Source of the DNA: Enterococcus sulfureus ATCC 49903
Lineage (GTDB): Bacteria > Bacillota > Bacilli > Lactobacillales > Enterococcaceae
Assembly (NCBI RefSeq): GCF_000407605.1
Contig: NZ_ASWO01000005.1
Coordinates: 248,001 to 312,000 of the forward strand
Length of the DNA: 64,000 bases
Direction: 5' to 3'
In this document: piece after piece, positions 18,308-28,425 of the stretch
How the letters are laid out: each line of letters starts with the position of its first letter
Position numbering within the stretch: the stretch's first letter is position 1
Notes under the pieces: generated by a model
Seen by the model: only the letters and a program-made list of their open reading frames with translations
Database searches by the model: none
What the model was told of the DNA's origin: nothing
Made by a program: the position numbers and the translations under genes

Positions 18308-20497
18308 ATGACTCAATCTAATCAAACGAACCAATCCAACCAAAAAAATACAAAGCCTGCAGCAAATCGCAGCAACAACACGCGTCCAGCAGGAAACAAT
18401 ACAAATCGTAACGCAAATGCCAATACGCAAAACCGTTCAAATAATACAACAACACAAAATCGTTCGAACAATACAACGACGCAAAATCGTTCAAGTAATG
18501 CAACAACAGGAAACACGACACAACGTAGTAACAATAGCGGAAATACACAAAATCGTAACAGCAATGGTGGAAACACGCAAAACCGTAATACATCAGGTGG
18601 TGGCAACAACAATAACCGCGGACGCAACAATAACTACGGCAATAACCGCAATCGTTTCAATAAAAAAGGGAAAAAAGGCCGTCCAAATCATAATCAAGAG
18701 AAAAAACCAGCTGTTCCAGCACGTAAATTCCGTGAATTACCAGATGTATTGGAATATACAGAAGGAATGAACGTTGCGGATATCGCGAAAAAAATTCACC
18801 GCGAACCAGCTGAAATTATCAAAAAACTCTTTATGATGGGCGTTATGGTCAATCAAAACCAACCATTAGATAAAGAAACGATTGAATTACTTGCGACAGA
18901 CTACGGAATGGAACCACAAGAAAAAGTTCAAGTGGACATTGCGGATATCGACAAATTCTTTGAACCAGAAGAAGTGAAGAAAGAAAACTTAGTGGCGCGT
19001 CCACCAGTTGTAACGATCATGGGACACGTTGACCACGGGAAAACAACATTACTTGACACATTGCGTAATTCTCGTGTGACAAGTGGTGAAGCCGGTGGGA
19101 TCACACAGCATATTGGCGCGTACCAAATCGATATTCATGGCAAACCAATCACATTCTTAGATACACCAGGGCATGCGGCGTTTACAAGTATGCGTGCACG
19201 TGGAGCAAGTATCACAGATATCACGATTTTAGTTGTAGCCGCTGATGATGGCGTAATGCCACAAACTGTTGAAGCGATTAATCACGCAAAAGCAGCAGGC
19301 GTACCGATTATTGTAGCAGTGAATAAAATCGATAAACCAGGAGCAAACCCACAACATGTGATGCAAGAATTAAGTGAACATCAATTGATTCCTGAAGCTT
19401 GGGGTGGCGATACGATCTTTGTGGAGATCTCAGCGAAATTTGGTCAAAATATCGAAGAACTATTGGAAATGATCCTTTTAGTTGCTGAAGTAGAAGACTT
19501 AGAAGCAGATCCAACACAAAACGCGATCGGTACCGTAATTGAAGCACGTTTAGATAAAGGAAAAGGTCCAGTATCGACGTTACTTGTTCAACAAGGAACT
19601 TTGCGTGTGGGTGACCCAATTGTAGTCGGAAATACCTTTGGTCGTGTTCGTGTGATGACCAATGACTTAGGTCGTCGTGATAAAGAAGCAGGACCTGCAA
19701 CACCAGTTGAGATCACTGGACTAAATGATGTACCTCAAGCAGGTGATCGTTTCGTTGTCTTTGATGATGAAAAATCAGCTCGTGCCGCTGGGGAAGAACG
19801 TGCGAAACGCGCGATGTTAGAACAACGTGCAAGCAGCAGCCGTGTAACACTAGAAAACTTATTTGCTAGTCTTAAAGAAGGCGAATTAAAAGATGTAAAT
19901 GTTATCGTCAAAGCGGACGTACAAGGTTCAGCTGAAGCAGTAGCTGCCTCATTACAAAAAATCGACGTTGAAGGTGTACGTGTGAAAATCGTCCATTCAG
20001 CAGTTGGTGCAATCAATGAAAGTGATGTAACGCTTGCTGCGGCAAGTAACGCGATCATCATTGGATTTAATGTTCGTCCTACACCACAAGCAAGACAACA
20101 AGCCGAAGCCGAAGAAGTGGATATTCGTTTACACCGTATCATTTACAAAGCGATTGAAGAAATCGAAACAGCGATGAAAGGGATGCTTGATCCTGAATTC
20201 GAAGAAAAAATCACTGGTCAAATGATCGTTCGTGAAACATATAAAGTTTCAAAAGTAGGAACGATTGCTGGAGCTTACGTTACAGAAGGATTCATCCGTC
20301 GCGATAGTGGCGTACGTGTGATTCGTGAAGGTATCGTGATCTATGAAGGAAAATTAGAAAGCTTGAAACGCTTCAAAGATGATGCCAAAGAAGTCCGCAT
20401 GGGATATGAATGTGGTGCAATGATCGAAAAATTCAATGACCTTAAAGTAGATGACATCATCGAAGGCTTTGTAATGGAAGAAATCAAAGCCGACTAA
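18308..20497 (+). CDS. infB: Translation initiation factor IF-2
   Basis: This 729-residue GTPase places initiator tRNA on the ribosome. Residues 1-120 are a low-complexity Asn/Thr/Gln/Ser/Arg-rich tail with repeated TQNRSNNTT-like units, and then a basic patch. An IF2-N domain lies near 140-215. The G domain has [11 protein letters not shown] (about 239-249), [12 protein letters not shown] and SAK. Domains II, III and the C-terminal fMet-tRNA domain follow. The ribosome site AAGGAAG is about 12 bases from the ATG. The Asn-rich tail is unusual in composition, but long disordered N-termini are normal for IF-2. Confidence 0.97.
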   Translation: MTQSNQTNQSNQKNTKPAANRSNNTRPAGNNTNRNANANTQNRSNNTTTQNRSNNTTTQNRSSNATTGNTTQRSNNSGNTQNRNSNGGNTQNRNTSGGGNNNNRGRNNNYGNNRNRFNKKGKKGRPNHNQEKKPAVPARKFRELPDVLEYTEGMNVADIAKKIHREPAEIIKKLFMMGVMVNQNQPLDKETIELLATDYGMEPQEKVQVDIADIDKFFEPEEVKKENLVARPPVVTIMGHVDHGKTTLLDTLRNSRVTSGEAGGITQHIGAYQIDIHGKPITFLDTPGHAAFTSMRARGASITDITILVVAADDGVMPQTVEAINHAKAAGVPIIVAVNKIDKPGANPQHVMQELSEHQLIPEAWGGDTIFVEISAKFGQNIEELLEMILLVAEVEDLEADPTQNAIGTVIEARLDKGKGPVSTLLVQQGTLRVGDPIVVGNTFGRVRVMTNDLGRRDKEAGPATPVEITGLNDVPQAGDRFVVFDDEKSARAAGEERAKRAMLEQRASSSRVTLENLFASLKEGELKDVNVIVKADVQGSAEAVAASLQKIDVEGVRVKIVHSAVGAINESDVTLAAASNAIIIGFNVRPTPQARQQAEAEEVDIRLHRIIYKAIEEIETAMKGMLDPEFEEKITGQMIVRETYKVSKVGTIAGAYVTEGFIRRDSGVRVIREGIVIYEGKLESLKRFKDDAKEVRMGYECGAMIEKFNDLKVDDIIEGFVMEEIKAD

Positions 20498-20510
20498 TAG
20501 GAGGGATACT

Positions 20511-20858
20511 ATGGCAAACTATAGAGACCGTCGAGTGGCACAAGAAATCTTAAAAGAAGTCAATCAAATCCTACGTAAAAAAATTCGTGATCCACGTGTA
20601 CAAGATGTGACAATCACGGATGTTCATGTTACAGGAGATTTACAACAAGCGACAATTTACTACAGTATTTTGTCCGACTTGGCTTCTGATCGTGAAAAAG
20701 CGCAGAAAGGTTTGGAAAAATCTTCTGGTTTAATCCGTCGTGAATTGGGCCATGCGTTGACGCTATATAAAACACCGGAATTGGTTTTTGAAATCGACCA
20801 ATCTGTTCAATATGGCTCAAAGATCGATCAATTGTTACGCGATTTAAACAAAGAGTAA
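20511..20858 (+). CDS. rbfA: Ribosome-binding factor A
   Basis: The 115-residue protein begins [21 protein letters not shown] and has the KH-type fold segments [23 protein letters not shown] of RbfA, a 30S maturation factor that binds near the 5' end of 16S rRNA. AGGAGGG precedes the ATG, 13 bases after infB. It is the last gene of the operon, followed by a strong terminator. Confidence 0.96.
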   Translation: MANYRDRRVAQEILKEVNQILRKKIRDPRVQDVTITDVHVTGDLQQATIYYSILSDLASDREKAQKGLEKSSGLIRRELGHALTLYKTPELVFEIDQSVQYGSKIDQLLRDLNKE

Positions 20859-20862
20859 AAGA

Positions 20863-20897
20863 AAAGAGTATCGACCTTGTCGATACTCTTTTTTTTA
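20863..20897 (+). terminator. Terminator of the nusA-infB operon
   Basis: AAGAGTATCGA pairs with TCGATACTCTT around a short loop, followed by eight or more T. Confidence 0.88.
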
Positions 20898-20920
20898 TCC
20901 TCAAATTTGATGAGGGAGTA

Positions 20921-20929
20921 TGCTATAAT
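20921..20929 (+). promoter_or_regulatory. Extended -10 promoter for truB-ribF-busR
   Basis: TGCTATAAT is a perfect extended -10 element. No strong -35 is present at the usual distance. The leader is about 28 nt. Confidence 0.6.
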
Positions 20930-20962
20930 AAAACAGTTAAAAATAGAAAATGAGGTGTAACC

Positions 20963-21883
20963 ATGGATGGTATTTTACCGTTATGGAAAGAACGTGGCAT
21001 GACGAGTCACGATTGTGTATTTAAATTACGAAAAATTTTGCAAACAAAAAAAGTCGGTCATGGAGGAACACTTGATCCGGATGTGGAAGGGATTTTACCG
21101 ATCTGTGTAGGTAAGGGAACAAAAGTCATTGAATTTTTGACGGATTCTGGAAAAGTGTATGAAGGCGAAATCACATTAGGCTATAGTACGACAACAGAAG
21201 ATAAATCAGGCGAACTGGTCGAACAAAAATTAGTGGATACACCACTTACAACAGCTCAAATCGATGCGCAAATGGCAAAGATGATCGGTGAGATCACTCA
21301 AATTCCGCCGATGTATTCGGCCGTGAAAGTGAACGGTCGTAAACTCTATGAATATGCACGTAATAACGAGGAAGTAGAACGTCCAGTACGTATTGCTACT
21401 ATTATGTCCTTTGAACGTACGACCGAGCCTGTTTGGGATGAAGTGACGAAAACCCAATCATGGTATTTTAAGGTTGCTTGTGGTAAAGGAACTTACGTCC
21501 GTACGTTAGCTGTCGATCTAGGGAAGGCTTTAGGATATCCGGCGCATATGTCTGATTTAGTACGTACTCAAAGTGGTGGGTTTACCAAAGAACAAGCTTT
21601 GACATTAGCTCAAGTTCAAGAAGTAAAAGACGCTGGGAAACTAGATGAATGGCTCTTGCCCATTGAGTATGGTGTGAAGAAATTTAGCCGTGTCGATATT
21701 ACCGATGATTTGTATCGACAAGTAAAGAATGGTATGCGCTTGCCTTACCAAGTATTTGGTTTAGCTCACGTTCCCAATGAGCCGATTGCTTTGTTTTATC
21801 GCGAAAACGTTGTAAGTTTATACTATCGCTATGATGAGAATACGACGGTATTAAAACCGCTAAAAGTATTTCGCAATGAGTAA
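20963..21883 (+). CDS. truB: tRNA pseudouridine(55) synthase TruB
   Basis: The 306-residue enzyme makes pseudouridine at position 55 of tRNA. The motif HGGTLDPDVEGILPICVGKGTK holds the catalytic aspartate at about residue 38. KVGH before it and the YSAVKVNGRKLYEYAR segment (about 114-129) fit the family, and a C-terminal PUA-like region follows. GAGGTG precedes the ATG. It is in one unit with ribF (9-base gap). Confidence 0.96.
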   Translation: MDGILPLWKERGMTSHDCVFKLRKILQTKKVGHGGTLDPDVEGILPICVGKGTKVIEFLTDSGKVYEGEITLGYSTTTEDKSGELVEQKLVDTPLTTAQIDAQMAKMIGEITQIPPMYSAVKVNGRKLYEYARNNEEVERPVRIATIMSFERTTEPVWDEVTKTQSWYFKVACGKGTYVRTLAVDLGKALGYPAHMSDLVRTQSGGFTKEQALTLAQVQEVKDAGKLDEWLLPIEYGVKKFSRVDITDDLYRQVKNGMRLPYQVFGLAHVPNEPIALFYRENVVSLYYRYDENTTVLKPLKVFRNE

Positions 21884-21892
21884 GGAGAAGAT

Positions 21893-22834
21893 ATGCAAGT
21901 AATTGAGATTAGACATCCCTACCACCAAGAACAATTGCCAAATGAGCCAATGGTCTTGGTTTTAGGGTTCTTTGATGGAGTGCACAAAGGACATCAAAAA
22001 GTAATTGAAACAGGGCGAAAAAAAGCCAATGAGCTAGGGATTAAACTAGGTGTGATGACCTTTAACCAACATCCATCGATCGTATTTAAAAAAATTGCCC
22101 CACACTCGATGAAGTATTTGACGACAGTGAAACAAAAAGCTGAATTGATGGCCCAACAAGATGTGGATTATTTATTTGTGGTCGATTTTACTTCAGGGTT
22201 TGCTAGTTTAGCACCACAAGCCTTTGTCGATCAATATATTGTCGATTGGCAAGCGAAAGTTGTAGTGGCAGGATTTGATTATACCTATGGCCCTAAAGAA
22301 ATTGCGGCAATGGAGCATTTACCAACGTATGCACAGCAGCGTTTTGAAGTGATTACGGTACCAAAAGAAACGCTAACGGGTGAAAAAGTCAGCTCGACTC
22401 GTATTCGTCAAGCATTGGCTTTAGGAGAAATGGAGGAAGTGAACACGATGTTAGGATATGAATATGTGACAGAAGGACTAGTAGTCCATGGAGATGCTCG
22501 AGGCCGTGAATTAGGCTTTCCAACAGCAAACATCCAAACTAAATCGACAGTACGTTTGCCTAAAGAAGGTGTATATGTCACTGAGATTTTGATTGGAGAA
22601 ACGTGGTATCCTTCAATGGGATCGATTGGACGCAATGATACTTTTGAAAAAAATCGACCGGTTACGGTTGAAGTGAATATTTTTGATTTTCATGAAGATA
22701 TTTATGGTGAACATGTGGAAGTGCGTTGGTTAGACTACTTGCGTGATCAAGAAGCCTATCCGTCAGTCGAAGCATTGATTACACAGTTACAATTAGATGA
22801 AAAAAATAGTCGTGCTTACTTTACAAATCGATAA
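21893..22834 (+). CDS. ribF: Bifunctional riboflavin kinase/FAD synthetase RibF
   Basis: The 313-residue enzyme phosphorylates riboflavin to FMN and adenylylates FMN to FAD. The N-terminal adenylyltransferase domain has LGFFDGVHKGHQKVIETG (about 24-41) and the KVSSTRIRQAL motif (about 165-175). The C-terminal kinase domain has GRELGFPTANI (about 202-212) and the acidic VEVNIFDF segment. Both halves are complete. It is followed after 11 bases by busR. Confidence 0.96.
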   Translation: MQVIEIRHPYHQEQLPNEPMVLVLGFFDGVHKGHQKVIETGRKKANELGIKLGVMTFNQHPSIVFKKIAPHSMKYLTTVKQKAELMAQQDVDYLFVVDFTSGFASLAPQAFVDQYIVDWQAKVVVAGFDYTYGPKEIAAMEHLPTYAQQRFEVITVPKETLTGEKVSSTRIRQALALGEMEEVNTMLGYEYVTEGLVVHGDARGRELGFPTANIQTKSTVRLPKEGVYVTEILIGETWYPSMGSIGRNDTFEKNRPVTVEVNIFDFHEDIYGEHVEVRWLDYLRDQEAYPSVEALITQLQLDEKNSRAYFTNR

Positions 22835-22845
22835 GGAGGAAAGCT

Positions 22846-23490
22846 TTGGGGGAGAAAACAAAAACAACTACTGGGTTACCAAAATATCAACAAGTCGCGA
22901 TCGAAATTGCAGAACGGATCGTTGAAGGACGGTATCATATTGGGGAAAAAATTCATGCCCGTTCTACTTTAGCGACACATTTTAATGTCTCGCCAGAAAC
23001 TGCCCGTAAAGCGATCAATGTCTTAGTTGATTTACAAATCATGGACGTCAAGCATGGGAGTGGGGCGTTCGTGTCTTCTAAAGAAAAAGCGCATGATTTT
23101 GTTGAACAGTACAAGGGGATCCAAACGATTCAAATGATTCGTGAAGACATGAAAGAAAGTATCCAGCGATCTAAGGAAGAAGCTGAACGACAGTATCAAT
23201 TGTTAAATGACTTAGTGCGCCAAATGAAACAAGTTCATGATCAATTGCCTTTTGTGCCTTACGAAATTTTTTTAACGAGTGAAGCGCGTAATCTAGAAGT
23301 AAGTATCAAAGATTTAAATTTTTGGCACCAGACAGGCGGAACAATCATCGCCATTCAAACCGATACTGAGACGATTATTTCTCCTGGACCATATGCGAAA
23401 TTAAGTGCAGGCAATCGGGTCTTTTTTGTTGGAAGTGAAGTCGTGTATCAGCGTGTGTCTAACTTTTTTTACACGAATGAATCCCGTTAA
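22846..23490 (+). CDS. busR: BusR-type GntR/RCK_C repressor of betaine uptake
   Basis: The 214-residue protein has a GntR winged helix (about 12-80: ARSTLATHFNVSPETARKAINVL), a coiled coil (about 95-135) and a C-terminal TrkA-C/RCK_C domain (about 135-205). This architecture is that of BusR of lactococci and streptococci, which binds c-di-AMP through RCK_C and represses the glycine-betaine importer. The start is TTG, six bases after AAGGAGG. The busAA-busAB genes lie directly downstream behind an inverted repeat, which supports the assignment. It is probably transcribed with truB-ribF. Confidence 0.9.
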   Translation: MGEKTKTTTGLPKYQQVAIEIAERIVEGRYHIGEKIHARSTLATHFNVSPETARKAINVLVDLQIMDVKHGSGAFVSSKEKAHDFVEQYKGIQTIQMIREDMKESIQRSKEEAERQYQLLNDLVRQMKQVHDQLPFVPYEIFLTSEARNLEVSIKDLNFWHQTGGTIIAIQTDTETIISPGPYAKLSAGNRVFFVGSEVVYQRVSNFFYTNESR

Positions 23491-23502
23491 TATCAGCTTA
23501 CA

Positions 23503-23547
23503 TTGGACCGAAACTTTTTTTCATGAAAAGTTTCGGTTCAATTTTTT
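23503..23547 (+). terminator. Terminator after busR
   Basis: TTGGACCGAAACTTTT and AAAAGTTTCGGTTCAA form a long stem with one mismatch, followed by six or seven T. The T run abuts the -35 of the busA promoter. Confidence 0.88.
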
Positions 23548-23574
23548 GACAAACTGACCACACGATGTTAATCT
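23546..23574 (+). promoter_or_regulatory. Sigma-A promoter of busAA-busAB
   Basis: A consensus TTGACA (23546-23551) and TAATCT (23569-23574) are separated by 17 bases. The core is enclosed by the two arms of an inverted repeat. Confidence 0.75.
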
Positions 23575-23589
23575 AGTATGGTCAGTTTG
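23550..23589 (+). promoter_or_regulatory. BusR operator candidate (11-bp inverted repeat)
   Basis: CAAACTGACCA (23550-23560) and TGGTCAGTTTG (23579-23589) are exact inverted copies separated by 18 bases. The first arm overlaps the -35 and the second lies just after the -10, so binding would block RNA polymerase. A split, widely spaced site fits the reported bipartite recognition by tetrameric BusR. The assignment to BusR rests on location and architecture. Confidence 0.75.
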
Positions 23590-23632
23590 ATATTTTTTTA
23601 ATATTTAAATCAGAAATAGGAGAGTGATATTT

Positions 23633-24856
23633 TTGGTAAAAGTTCGGGTGGAACATTTAACAAAAATCTTTGGGAAACGTCAACAACAGGCGTTAGAATT
23701 AGTAAAACAAAATAAAGCAAAAAATGAAATTTTAGAACAGACTGGAGCGACCGTTGGGGTTTACGACGCTAATTTCGAAGTGAATGAAGGGGAAATCTTC
23801 GTAATTATGGGTCTATCTGGTAGTGGGAAATCAACGCTGGTTCGTTTGATCAATCGCTTGATCGATCCATCTTATGGAGATATCTATATCGATGGCGAGG
23901 ATATCGCAAAAATGAGTAAAGACGAATTACGTGAAATTCGTCGTCATAAAGTAAACATGGTCTTTCAAAACTTTGGATTATTCCCACATCGTACGATTTT
24001 AGAAAATACAGAGTACGGATTAGAAGTTCGTGGCGTACCAAAAGAAGAACGTACACAAAAAGCAGAACAAGCTTTAGAAAACTCAAGTTTGCTTTCATTT
24101 AAAGATCAATATCCAAATCAATTATCTGGTGGGATGCAGCAACGTGTAGGGTTAGCTCGTGCGTTAGCGAATGATCCAGAAATCTTACTAATGGACGAAG
24201 CGTTCTCAGCGCTTGACCCATTGATCCGTCGTGAGATGCAAGATGAACTCCTAGAGTTACAAACGAAAGTTCAAAAAACGATTATCTTTATTACCCATGA
24301 CTTGAACGAAGCATTGCGTATCGGCGATCGTATTGCCTTGATGAAAGACGGTCAAATCATGCAAATCGGTACCGGTGAAGAAATCTTGACTAACCCAGCT
24401 AATGATTTTGTACGTGAATTCGTAGAAGACGTAGATCGTTCAAAAGTCTTAACGGCACAAAATATTATGGTTCCAGCGATTACCACAAATATCGAAATCG
24501 ATGGACCGAACGTTGCGTTAACACGTATGCGTAAAGAAGAAGTAAGTATGTTACTTGCAATCGACAAGCAGCGTAAATTAAAAGGAAGCTTAACAGCAGA
24601 ATCTGCTCGTGACGCTCGTAAAAATAATTTACCATTAAAAGAAGTAATCGATAAAAACGTGAAGAAAGTCCACGCAGATACGTTAGTAACGGACATTTTC
24701 AACTTGATTTATGATTCTCCAACTCCATTAGCTGTTGTCGATGACAATGAAAAATTAATGGGAGTTGTGATTCGCGGTAGTGTGATTGAAGCGTTAGCGG
24801 ATACAGAAGGACCTATCGAAGAGTCAATCATTGAGGAGGAAATGTTAAATGGATAA
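23633..24856 (+). CDS. busAA: Glycine betaine ABC transporter ATPase BusAA/OpuAA
   Basis: The 407-residue ATPase has Walker [10 protein letters not shown] (about 63-71), signature [18 protein letters not shown], Walker [21 protein letters not shown], and two C-terminal CBS domains (about 275-400) that in OpuA gate transport by ionic strength or c-di-AMP. GTG 23624 is in frame but lies one base from AGGAG; TTG 23633, ten bases from it, is the better start. It overlaps busAB by 8 bases. Confidence 0.93.
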   Translation: MVKVRVEHLTKIFGKRQQQALELVKQNKAKNEILEQTGATVGVYDANFEVNEGEIFVIMGLSGSGKSTLVRLINRLIDPSYGDIYIDGEDIAKMSKDELREIRRHKVNMVFQNFGLFPHRTILENTEYGLEVRGVPKEERTQKAEQALENSSLLSFKDQYPNQLSGGMQQRVGLARALANDPEILLMDEAFSALDPLIRREMQDELLELQTKVQKTIIFITHDLNEALRIGDRIALMKDGQIMQIGTGEEILTNPANDFVREFVEDVDRSKVLTAQNIMVPAITTNIEIDGPNVALTRMRKEEVSMLLAIDKQRKLKGSLTAESARDARKNNLPLKEVIDKNVKKVHADTLVTDIFNLIYDSPTPLAVVDDNEKLMGVVIRGSVIEALADTEGPIEESIIEEEMLNG

Positions 24857-26579
24857 TTTTTTACAACAATCAATTCCAGTTGCAGATTGGGTTGAAAGTG
24901 CATCAAGCTGGATAACTACAACTTTTTCTGGATTATTTCAAGTCGTCCAAGATGGCGGAACGGCCGGAATGAACTTTATTACAAATGTATTAACCTTGAT
25001 TAATCCGTTATTGTTTATTGTCGTAATGACTGTCGCAGCCTTTATGATTTCTGGTCGTAAATGGGGCTTAGCTGCATTTAGTTTTATTGGATTGTTATAC
25101 ATCTACAATCAAAACTTATGGGGCGACTTGATGAATACCGTGACGTTAGTGATTGTATCCAGCTTGGTTTCAATCATTATCGGGGTGCCACTTGGTATCT
25201 GGATGGCGAAAAGCGATCGTGCTGAAAAAGTGATTCAACCGATTCTTGACTTTATGCAAACCATGCCTGGTTTCGTTTACTTGATTCCAGCCGTTGCTTT
25301 CTTTGGTATCGGGATGGTTCCTGGGGTATTCGCTTCTGTAATTTTCGCGTTACCACCAACTGTTCGTTTTACCAACTTAGGAATTCGTCAAATTCCAAAA
25401 GAATTAGTCGAAGCATCGGATTCATTTGGGAGTACTGGACGTCAACGTTTATTCAAATTAGAATTGCCATTAGCGAAAAGTACGATTTTAGCTGGGATCA
25501 ACCAGACTACAATGCTTGCGTTATCAATGGTTGTAATCGCGTCTATGATCGGGGCTCCTGGTCTAGGTCGCGGGGTATTATCTGCCTTGCAACATGCGCA
25601 AGTTGGGAATGGATTTGTCAATGGTTTAGCTTTAGTAATCTTAGCGATTATTATTGACCGTTTCACACAATTGATCAATAAACCAAATCATCAAAAAGAA
25701 AAAGCGGTTAGCAAGAAAACTTCTCGTATCGTGACAGTCGTAGCACTTGCTGCTATCGTGGTATCTATCGTAAGTGGTGCCTTCTTTAGTGGTAAAGACA
25801 ACCAAGCTGGTGCAAAAGGTACAGTGAACTTAGCTTATGTTGAGTGGGATACTGAAGTGGCATCAACGAATGTTGTCGGTGAAGTCTTAAAACAAATGGG
25901 CTACACCGTAAACTTAACACCTTTAGACAATGCCATCATGTGGCAATCTGTTGCAACTGGTCAATCAGATGCGATGTTATCTGCATGGTTGCCAAGTACA
26001 CATAAACCACAATATGAAAAATATAAAGATCAATTAGTCGACTTAGGGCCAAACCTTGAAGGAGCGAAAGTTGGATTAGTGGTGCCATCTTATATGGATG
26101 TGAATTCAATCGAAGATCTTAAAGATCAAGCCAACAAAGAAATCGTTGGGATCGAACCTGGTTCAGGTGCAGTGGCTGCAGCTGAAAAAACTCAAGAAGC
26201 TTATCCAAACTTAGCAGATTGGAAAGTATCAACGTCTTCATCTGGTGCGATGATGGTTGCACTAGATCAAGCGTATCAAAACAAACAACCAATCGTGATC
26301 ACAGGTTGGTCACCACACTGGATGTTTGCGAAATATGACTTGAAATATCTTGAAGATCCAAAAGAGACAATGGGTGGAGCAGAAAGTATCCATACCATGA
26401 CACGTGAAGGATTCAAAGAGGATATGCCAGAGGTCAATGAAGTATTAGACAACTTCAACTGGACAACAGATGATGTTGAAGAAGTAATGCTTGAGATTTC
26501 AAATGGTACATCACCTGAAAAAGCAGCGCAAAATTGGATCGAAAAAAACCAAGATAAAGTCGACGAATGGACGAAATAA
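24849..26579 (+). CDS. busAB: Glycine betaine permease/substrate-binding fusion BusAB/OpuABC
   Basis: The 576-residue protein fuses a permease (about 50-300, several hydrophobic segments and the EAA-like loop [25 protein letters not shown]) to a C-terminal extracellular betaine receptor (about 325-576) after a further membrane segment near 295-315. Tryptophans in [17 protein letters not shown] and TGWSPHWMF fit the aromatic betaine cage. This fused layout is that of lactococcal OpuA. The product imports osmoprotectant under high osmolarity. Confidence 0.94.
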   Translation: MDNFLQQSIPVADWVESASSWITTTFSGLFQVVQDGGTAGMNFITNVLTLINPLLFIVVMTVAAFMISGRKWGLAAFSFIGLLYIYNQNLWGDLMNTVTLVIVSSLVSIIIGVPLGIWMAKSDRAEKVIQPILDFMQTMPGFVYLIPAVAFFGIGMVPGVFASVIFALPPTVRFTNLGIRQIPKELVEASDSFGSTGRQRLFKLELPLAKSTILAGINQTTMLALSMVVIASMIGAPGLGRGVLSALQHAQVGNGFVNGLALVILAIIIDRFTQLINKPNHQKEKAVSKKTSRIVTVVALAAIVVSIVSGAFFSGKDNQAGAKGTVNLAYVEWDTEVASTNVVGEVLKQMGYTVNLTPLDNAIMWQSVATGQSDAMLSAWLPSTHKPQYEKYKDQLVDLGPNLEGAKVGLVVPSYMDVNSIEDLKDQANKEIVGIEPGSGAVAAAEKTQEAYPNLADWKVSTSSSGAMMVALDQAYQNKQPIVITGWSPHWMFAKYDLKYLEDPKETMGGAESIHTMTREGFKEDMPEVNEVLDNFNWTTDDVEEVMLEISNGTSPEKAAQNWIEKNQDKVDEWTK

Positions 26580-26585
26580 TCTTGT

Positions 26586-26617
26586 AAAGAAGTCATCTTA
26601 GGATGGCTTCTTTTTTG
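26586..26617 (+). terminator. Terminator of busA
   Basis: AGAAGTCATC and GGATGGCTTCT pair, with one G-U, around a 3-nt loop, then T6. Confidence 0.82.
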
Positions 26618-26630
26618 TATGGAAAACCAA

Positions 26631-26659
26631 TTCACTTTTTAACTTCTATTTTGTATACT
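26631..26659 (+). promoter_or_regulatory. Sigma-A promoter
   Basis: TTCACT (26631-26636) and TATACT (26654-26659) with a 17-base spacer precede the secreted protein gene by about 85 bases. Confidence 0.6.
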
Positions 26660-26744
26660 AGTAAGTAGAAGATGGCTTAGCATAAAATAAAATACCATTT
26701 TCTTTACATGATCCTATTTTTTGAATAAGAAAGAAGGAATAAAA

Positions 26745-27650
26745 ATGAAAAAAAGCGTATTGATTGGGTTTTGTGCAACAGCGTTGCTGACGATTAGTGC
26801 AACAACATTGACTACCGTCCATGCAGAAAGTCAACCACCTGCAATGACTGAAACAAACATGGCCACAAGTACATGGGGCACAGCAAAAGCAACATTTGAT
26901 ACAAAAACAGGGACATTACGTGTTGAACAGGGTGTGATCTATGATGCAGCTGCACTTTCAGAAGCAGAAAGAAATTCAGAATTTGTAGATACAGATCAAA
27001 AAATTGCGCGTAAAGAAGTGAAGCATCTTTTATTTGGAGAAAATGTTTCCGTAAAAAATAGTCAATCAGCTTGGCAATTAGATGGGACAGCAACGTCACT
27101 TGCACAATTTAAAGAAGAATTTGCGCATTTTGATCAATTGACGTTCATTTTAGGCGAGCTAGGCAATCCGAATATGCCGTATCCAGCACCATTTGCTCAT
27201 GGATTTACCCATGATGTGTATCGTGCGTATAATCCCAATTCAGGGGATCATCTTTATACAATGTCTAAAAATGAGTTTGATCATGTCGTTGACAAAGGTT
27301 GGAAAGATGAAGCTGTTGCGTATTTAGCCTATGATTGGTCAACATTGCCAATTTATCGGGTCTACAATCCAAATTCAGGGGAGCATATGTTTACGACTAG
27401 CCCAGAGGAATATTTAGCACTATATGAAGCGACTTGGGTTCCAGAAGGGATTTCATTTGGTGCAGCAGAACAAACAGCCGATACACAAGCAGTGTATCGT
27501 GCGTTCAATCCAAATGCGAAAGGACCAGGAAGTCATTTGTTTACCAATAATGCTTCTGAAATTCAACATTTGGTCAAAGTGGGGTGGAAAGATGAAGGAA
27601 CGGCATATTTTGTCCCTACTGTAGCTTATACAACAGAAGATCAAAACTAA
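26745..27650 (+). CDS. Secreted protein with C-terminal DUF5648-like repeats
   Basis: The product is 301 residues from ATG 26745 (GAAGGA upstream; an in-frame TTG at 26721 lacks a site). Residues 1-28 form a signal peptide ending VHAES. Residues 40-140 begin WGTAKATFDTKTGTLRVEQG, a module seen at the head of many enterococcal surface proteins. Three repeats of about 40-45 residues follow (YRAYNPNSGDHLYTMSKNEF, YRVYNPNSGEHMFTTSPEEY, YRAFNPNAKGPGSHLFTNNA), each ending in a GW-type turn; they match the DUF5648 pattern and suggest binding to wall or sugar. No anchor motif is seen. The function is not known. Confidence 0.82.
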   Translation: MKKSVLIGFCATALLTISATTLTTVHAESQPPAMTETNMATSTWGTAKATFDTKTGTLRVEQGVIYDAAALSEAERNSEFVDTDQKIARKEVKHLLFGENVSVKNSQSAWQLDGTATSLAQFKEEFAHFDQLTFILGELGNPNMPYPAPFAHGFTHDVYRAYNPNSGDHLYTMSKNEFDHVVDKGWKDEAVAYLAYDWSTLPIYRVYNPNSGEHMFTTSPEEYLALYEATWVPEGISFGAAEQTADTQAVYRAFNPNAKGPGSHLFTNNASEIQHLVKVGWKDEGTAYFVPTVAYTTEDQN

Positions 27651-27707
27651 GTTTAGTAACTCTCTATAAAAAATAGAGATGTTTATAAATAAGTGAATAA
27701 AAAAGTG

Positions 27708-27757
27708 TAGGTTCTGCAAAAAAATTCAAAGATGAGTTTGGTGCAGGACCTATTTTT
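27708..27757 (+). terminator. Terminator
   Basis: TAGGTTCTGCA (27708-27718) pairs with TGCAGGACCTA (27742-27752), followed by five T. The loop is long (23 nt). Confidence 0.65.
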
Positions 27758-27774
27758 ATAAGGAAGTGAGTGGA

Positions 27775-28326
27775 ATGAATAAGAAATTTCTTTTTATTGG
27801 AGGATTCTTTTTATTAATTGTGGCAGGGGTAAGTTTGATTACGTTCTATCCGATGCAGTCAATGCAGTCAAATGCGATAGAAATGCATCAAGAAAACGAA
27901 AAAACCGTATACACGATTACGCAAAAAGAGGGACAATATATCACTATTCAATCGAAAGATTTACGAACAAATACGAGTGAAGAAGAACTTTCGACTAGAA
28001 GTAGTCAACTTCTTGCGACGATTACGTATAAGGCAACATTTGGCGATGTAAAAAAAGAAGGAAAAGTAGCCTCTGAAATCAGGTTGTCTGTCTCCGATAC
28101 TAAATATGGAGAATTAGACTCTTATGGAGGTAGTCGTTCTTTTGATACAGAATATTGTGCCTTTGTTCCGTATACTCAATATAAAAATAAAGCAGTAGGC
28201 GTCTTTGTGTTTTCGAATCGGCAACAAACAATTGAAGCCGTAAAGAAAGATCCTGAAAAAGCTAAAGATAAAATCAGTCAAGAAGATGTTTTATTAGAGC
28301 AGATCATTGAACTAAAAGAAAGATAA
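27775..28326 (+). CDS. Hypothetical membrane-anchored protein, 183 aa
   Basis: I do not recognise this protein. ATG 27775 follows AAGGAAGTGAG; the in-frame GTG 27766 overlaps that site. Residues 3-25 (KKFLFIGGFFLLIVAGVSLITFY) form one hydrophobic segment, either an uncleaved anchor or a signal peptide with no lipobox. The outside part has an ETVYTITQKEGQYITIQSKD-type beta-rich stretch and a charged helical C-terminus. The only cysteine is in TEYCAF. It begins shortly after a terminator and precedes hemW without a clear link. Confidence 0.72.
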   Translation: MNKKFLFIGGFFLLIVAGVSLITFYPMQSMQSNAIEMHQENEKTVYTITQKEGQYITIQSKDLRTNTSEEELSTRSSQLLATITYKATFGDVKKEGKVASEIRLSVSDTKYGELDSYGGSRSFDTEYCAFVPYTQYKNKAVGVFVFSNRQQTIEAVKKDPEKAKDKISQEDVLLEQIIELKER

Positions 28327-28425
28327 GCTGTTCAGTCACTAGATTTCATTCTAAACGGTGTGGATAGTGCTCGTTTTATGGTACACTAACCAAAGACCAA
28401 AAGAATGAAGAGGAATTTGATAATC

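Noticed and set aside
19308-19703. Minus-strand open frames inside infB (also 19735-20142).
   Set aside because: They lie fully within a conserved gene, have no ribosome site and no recognisable protein features.
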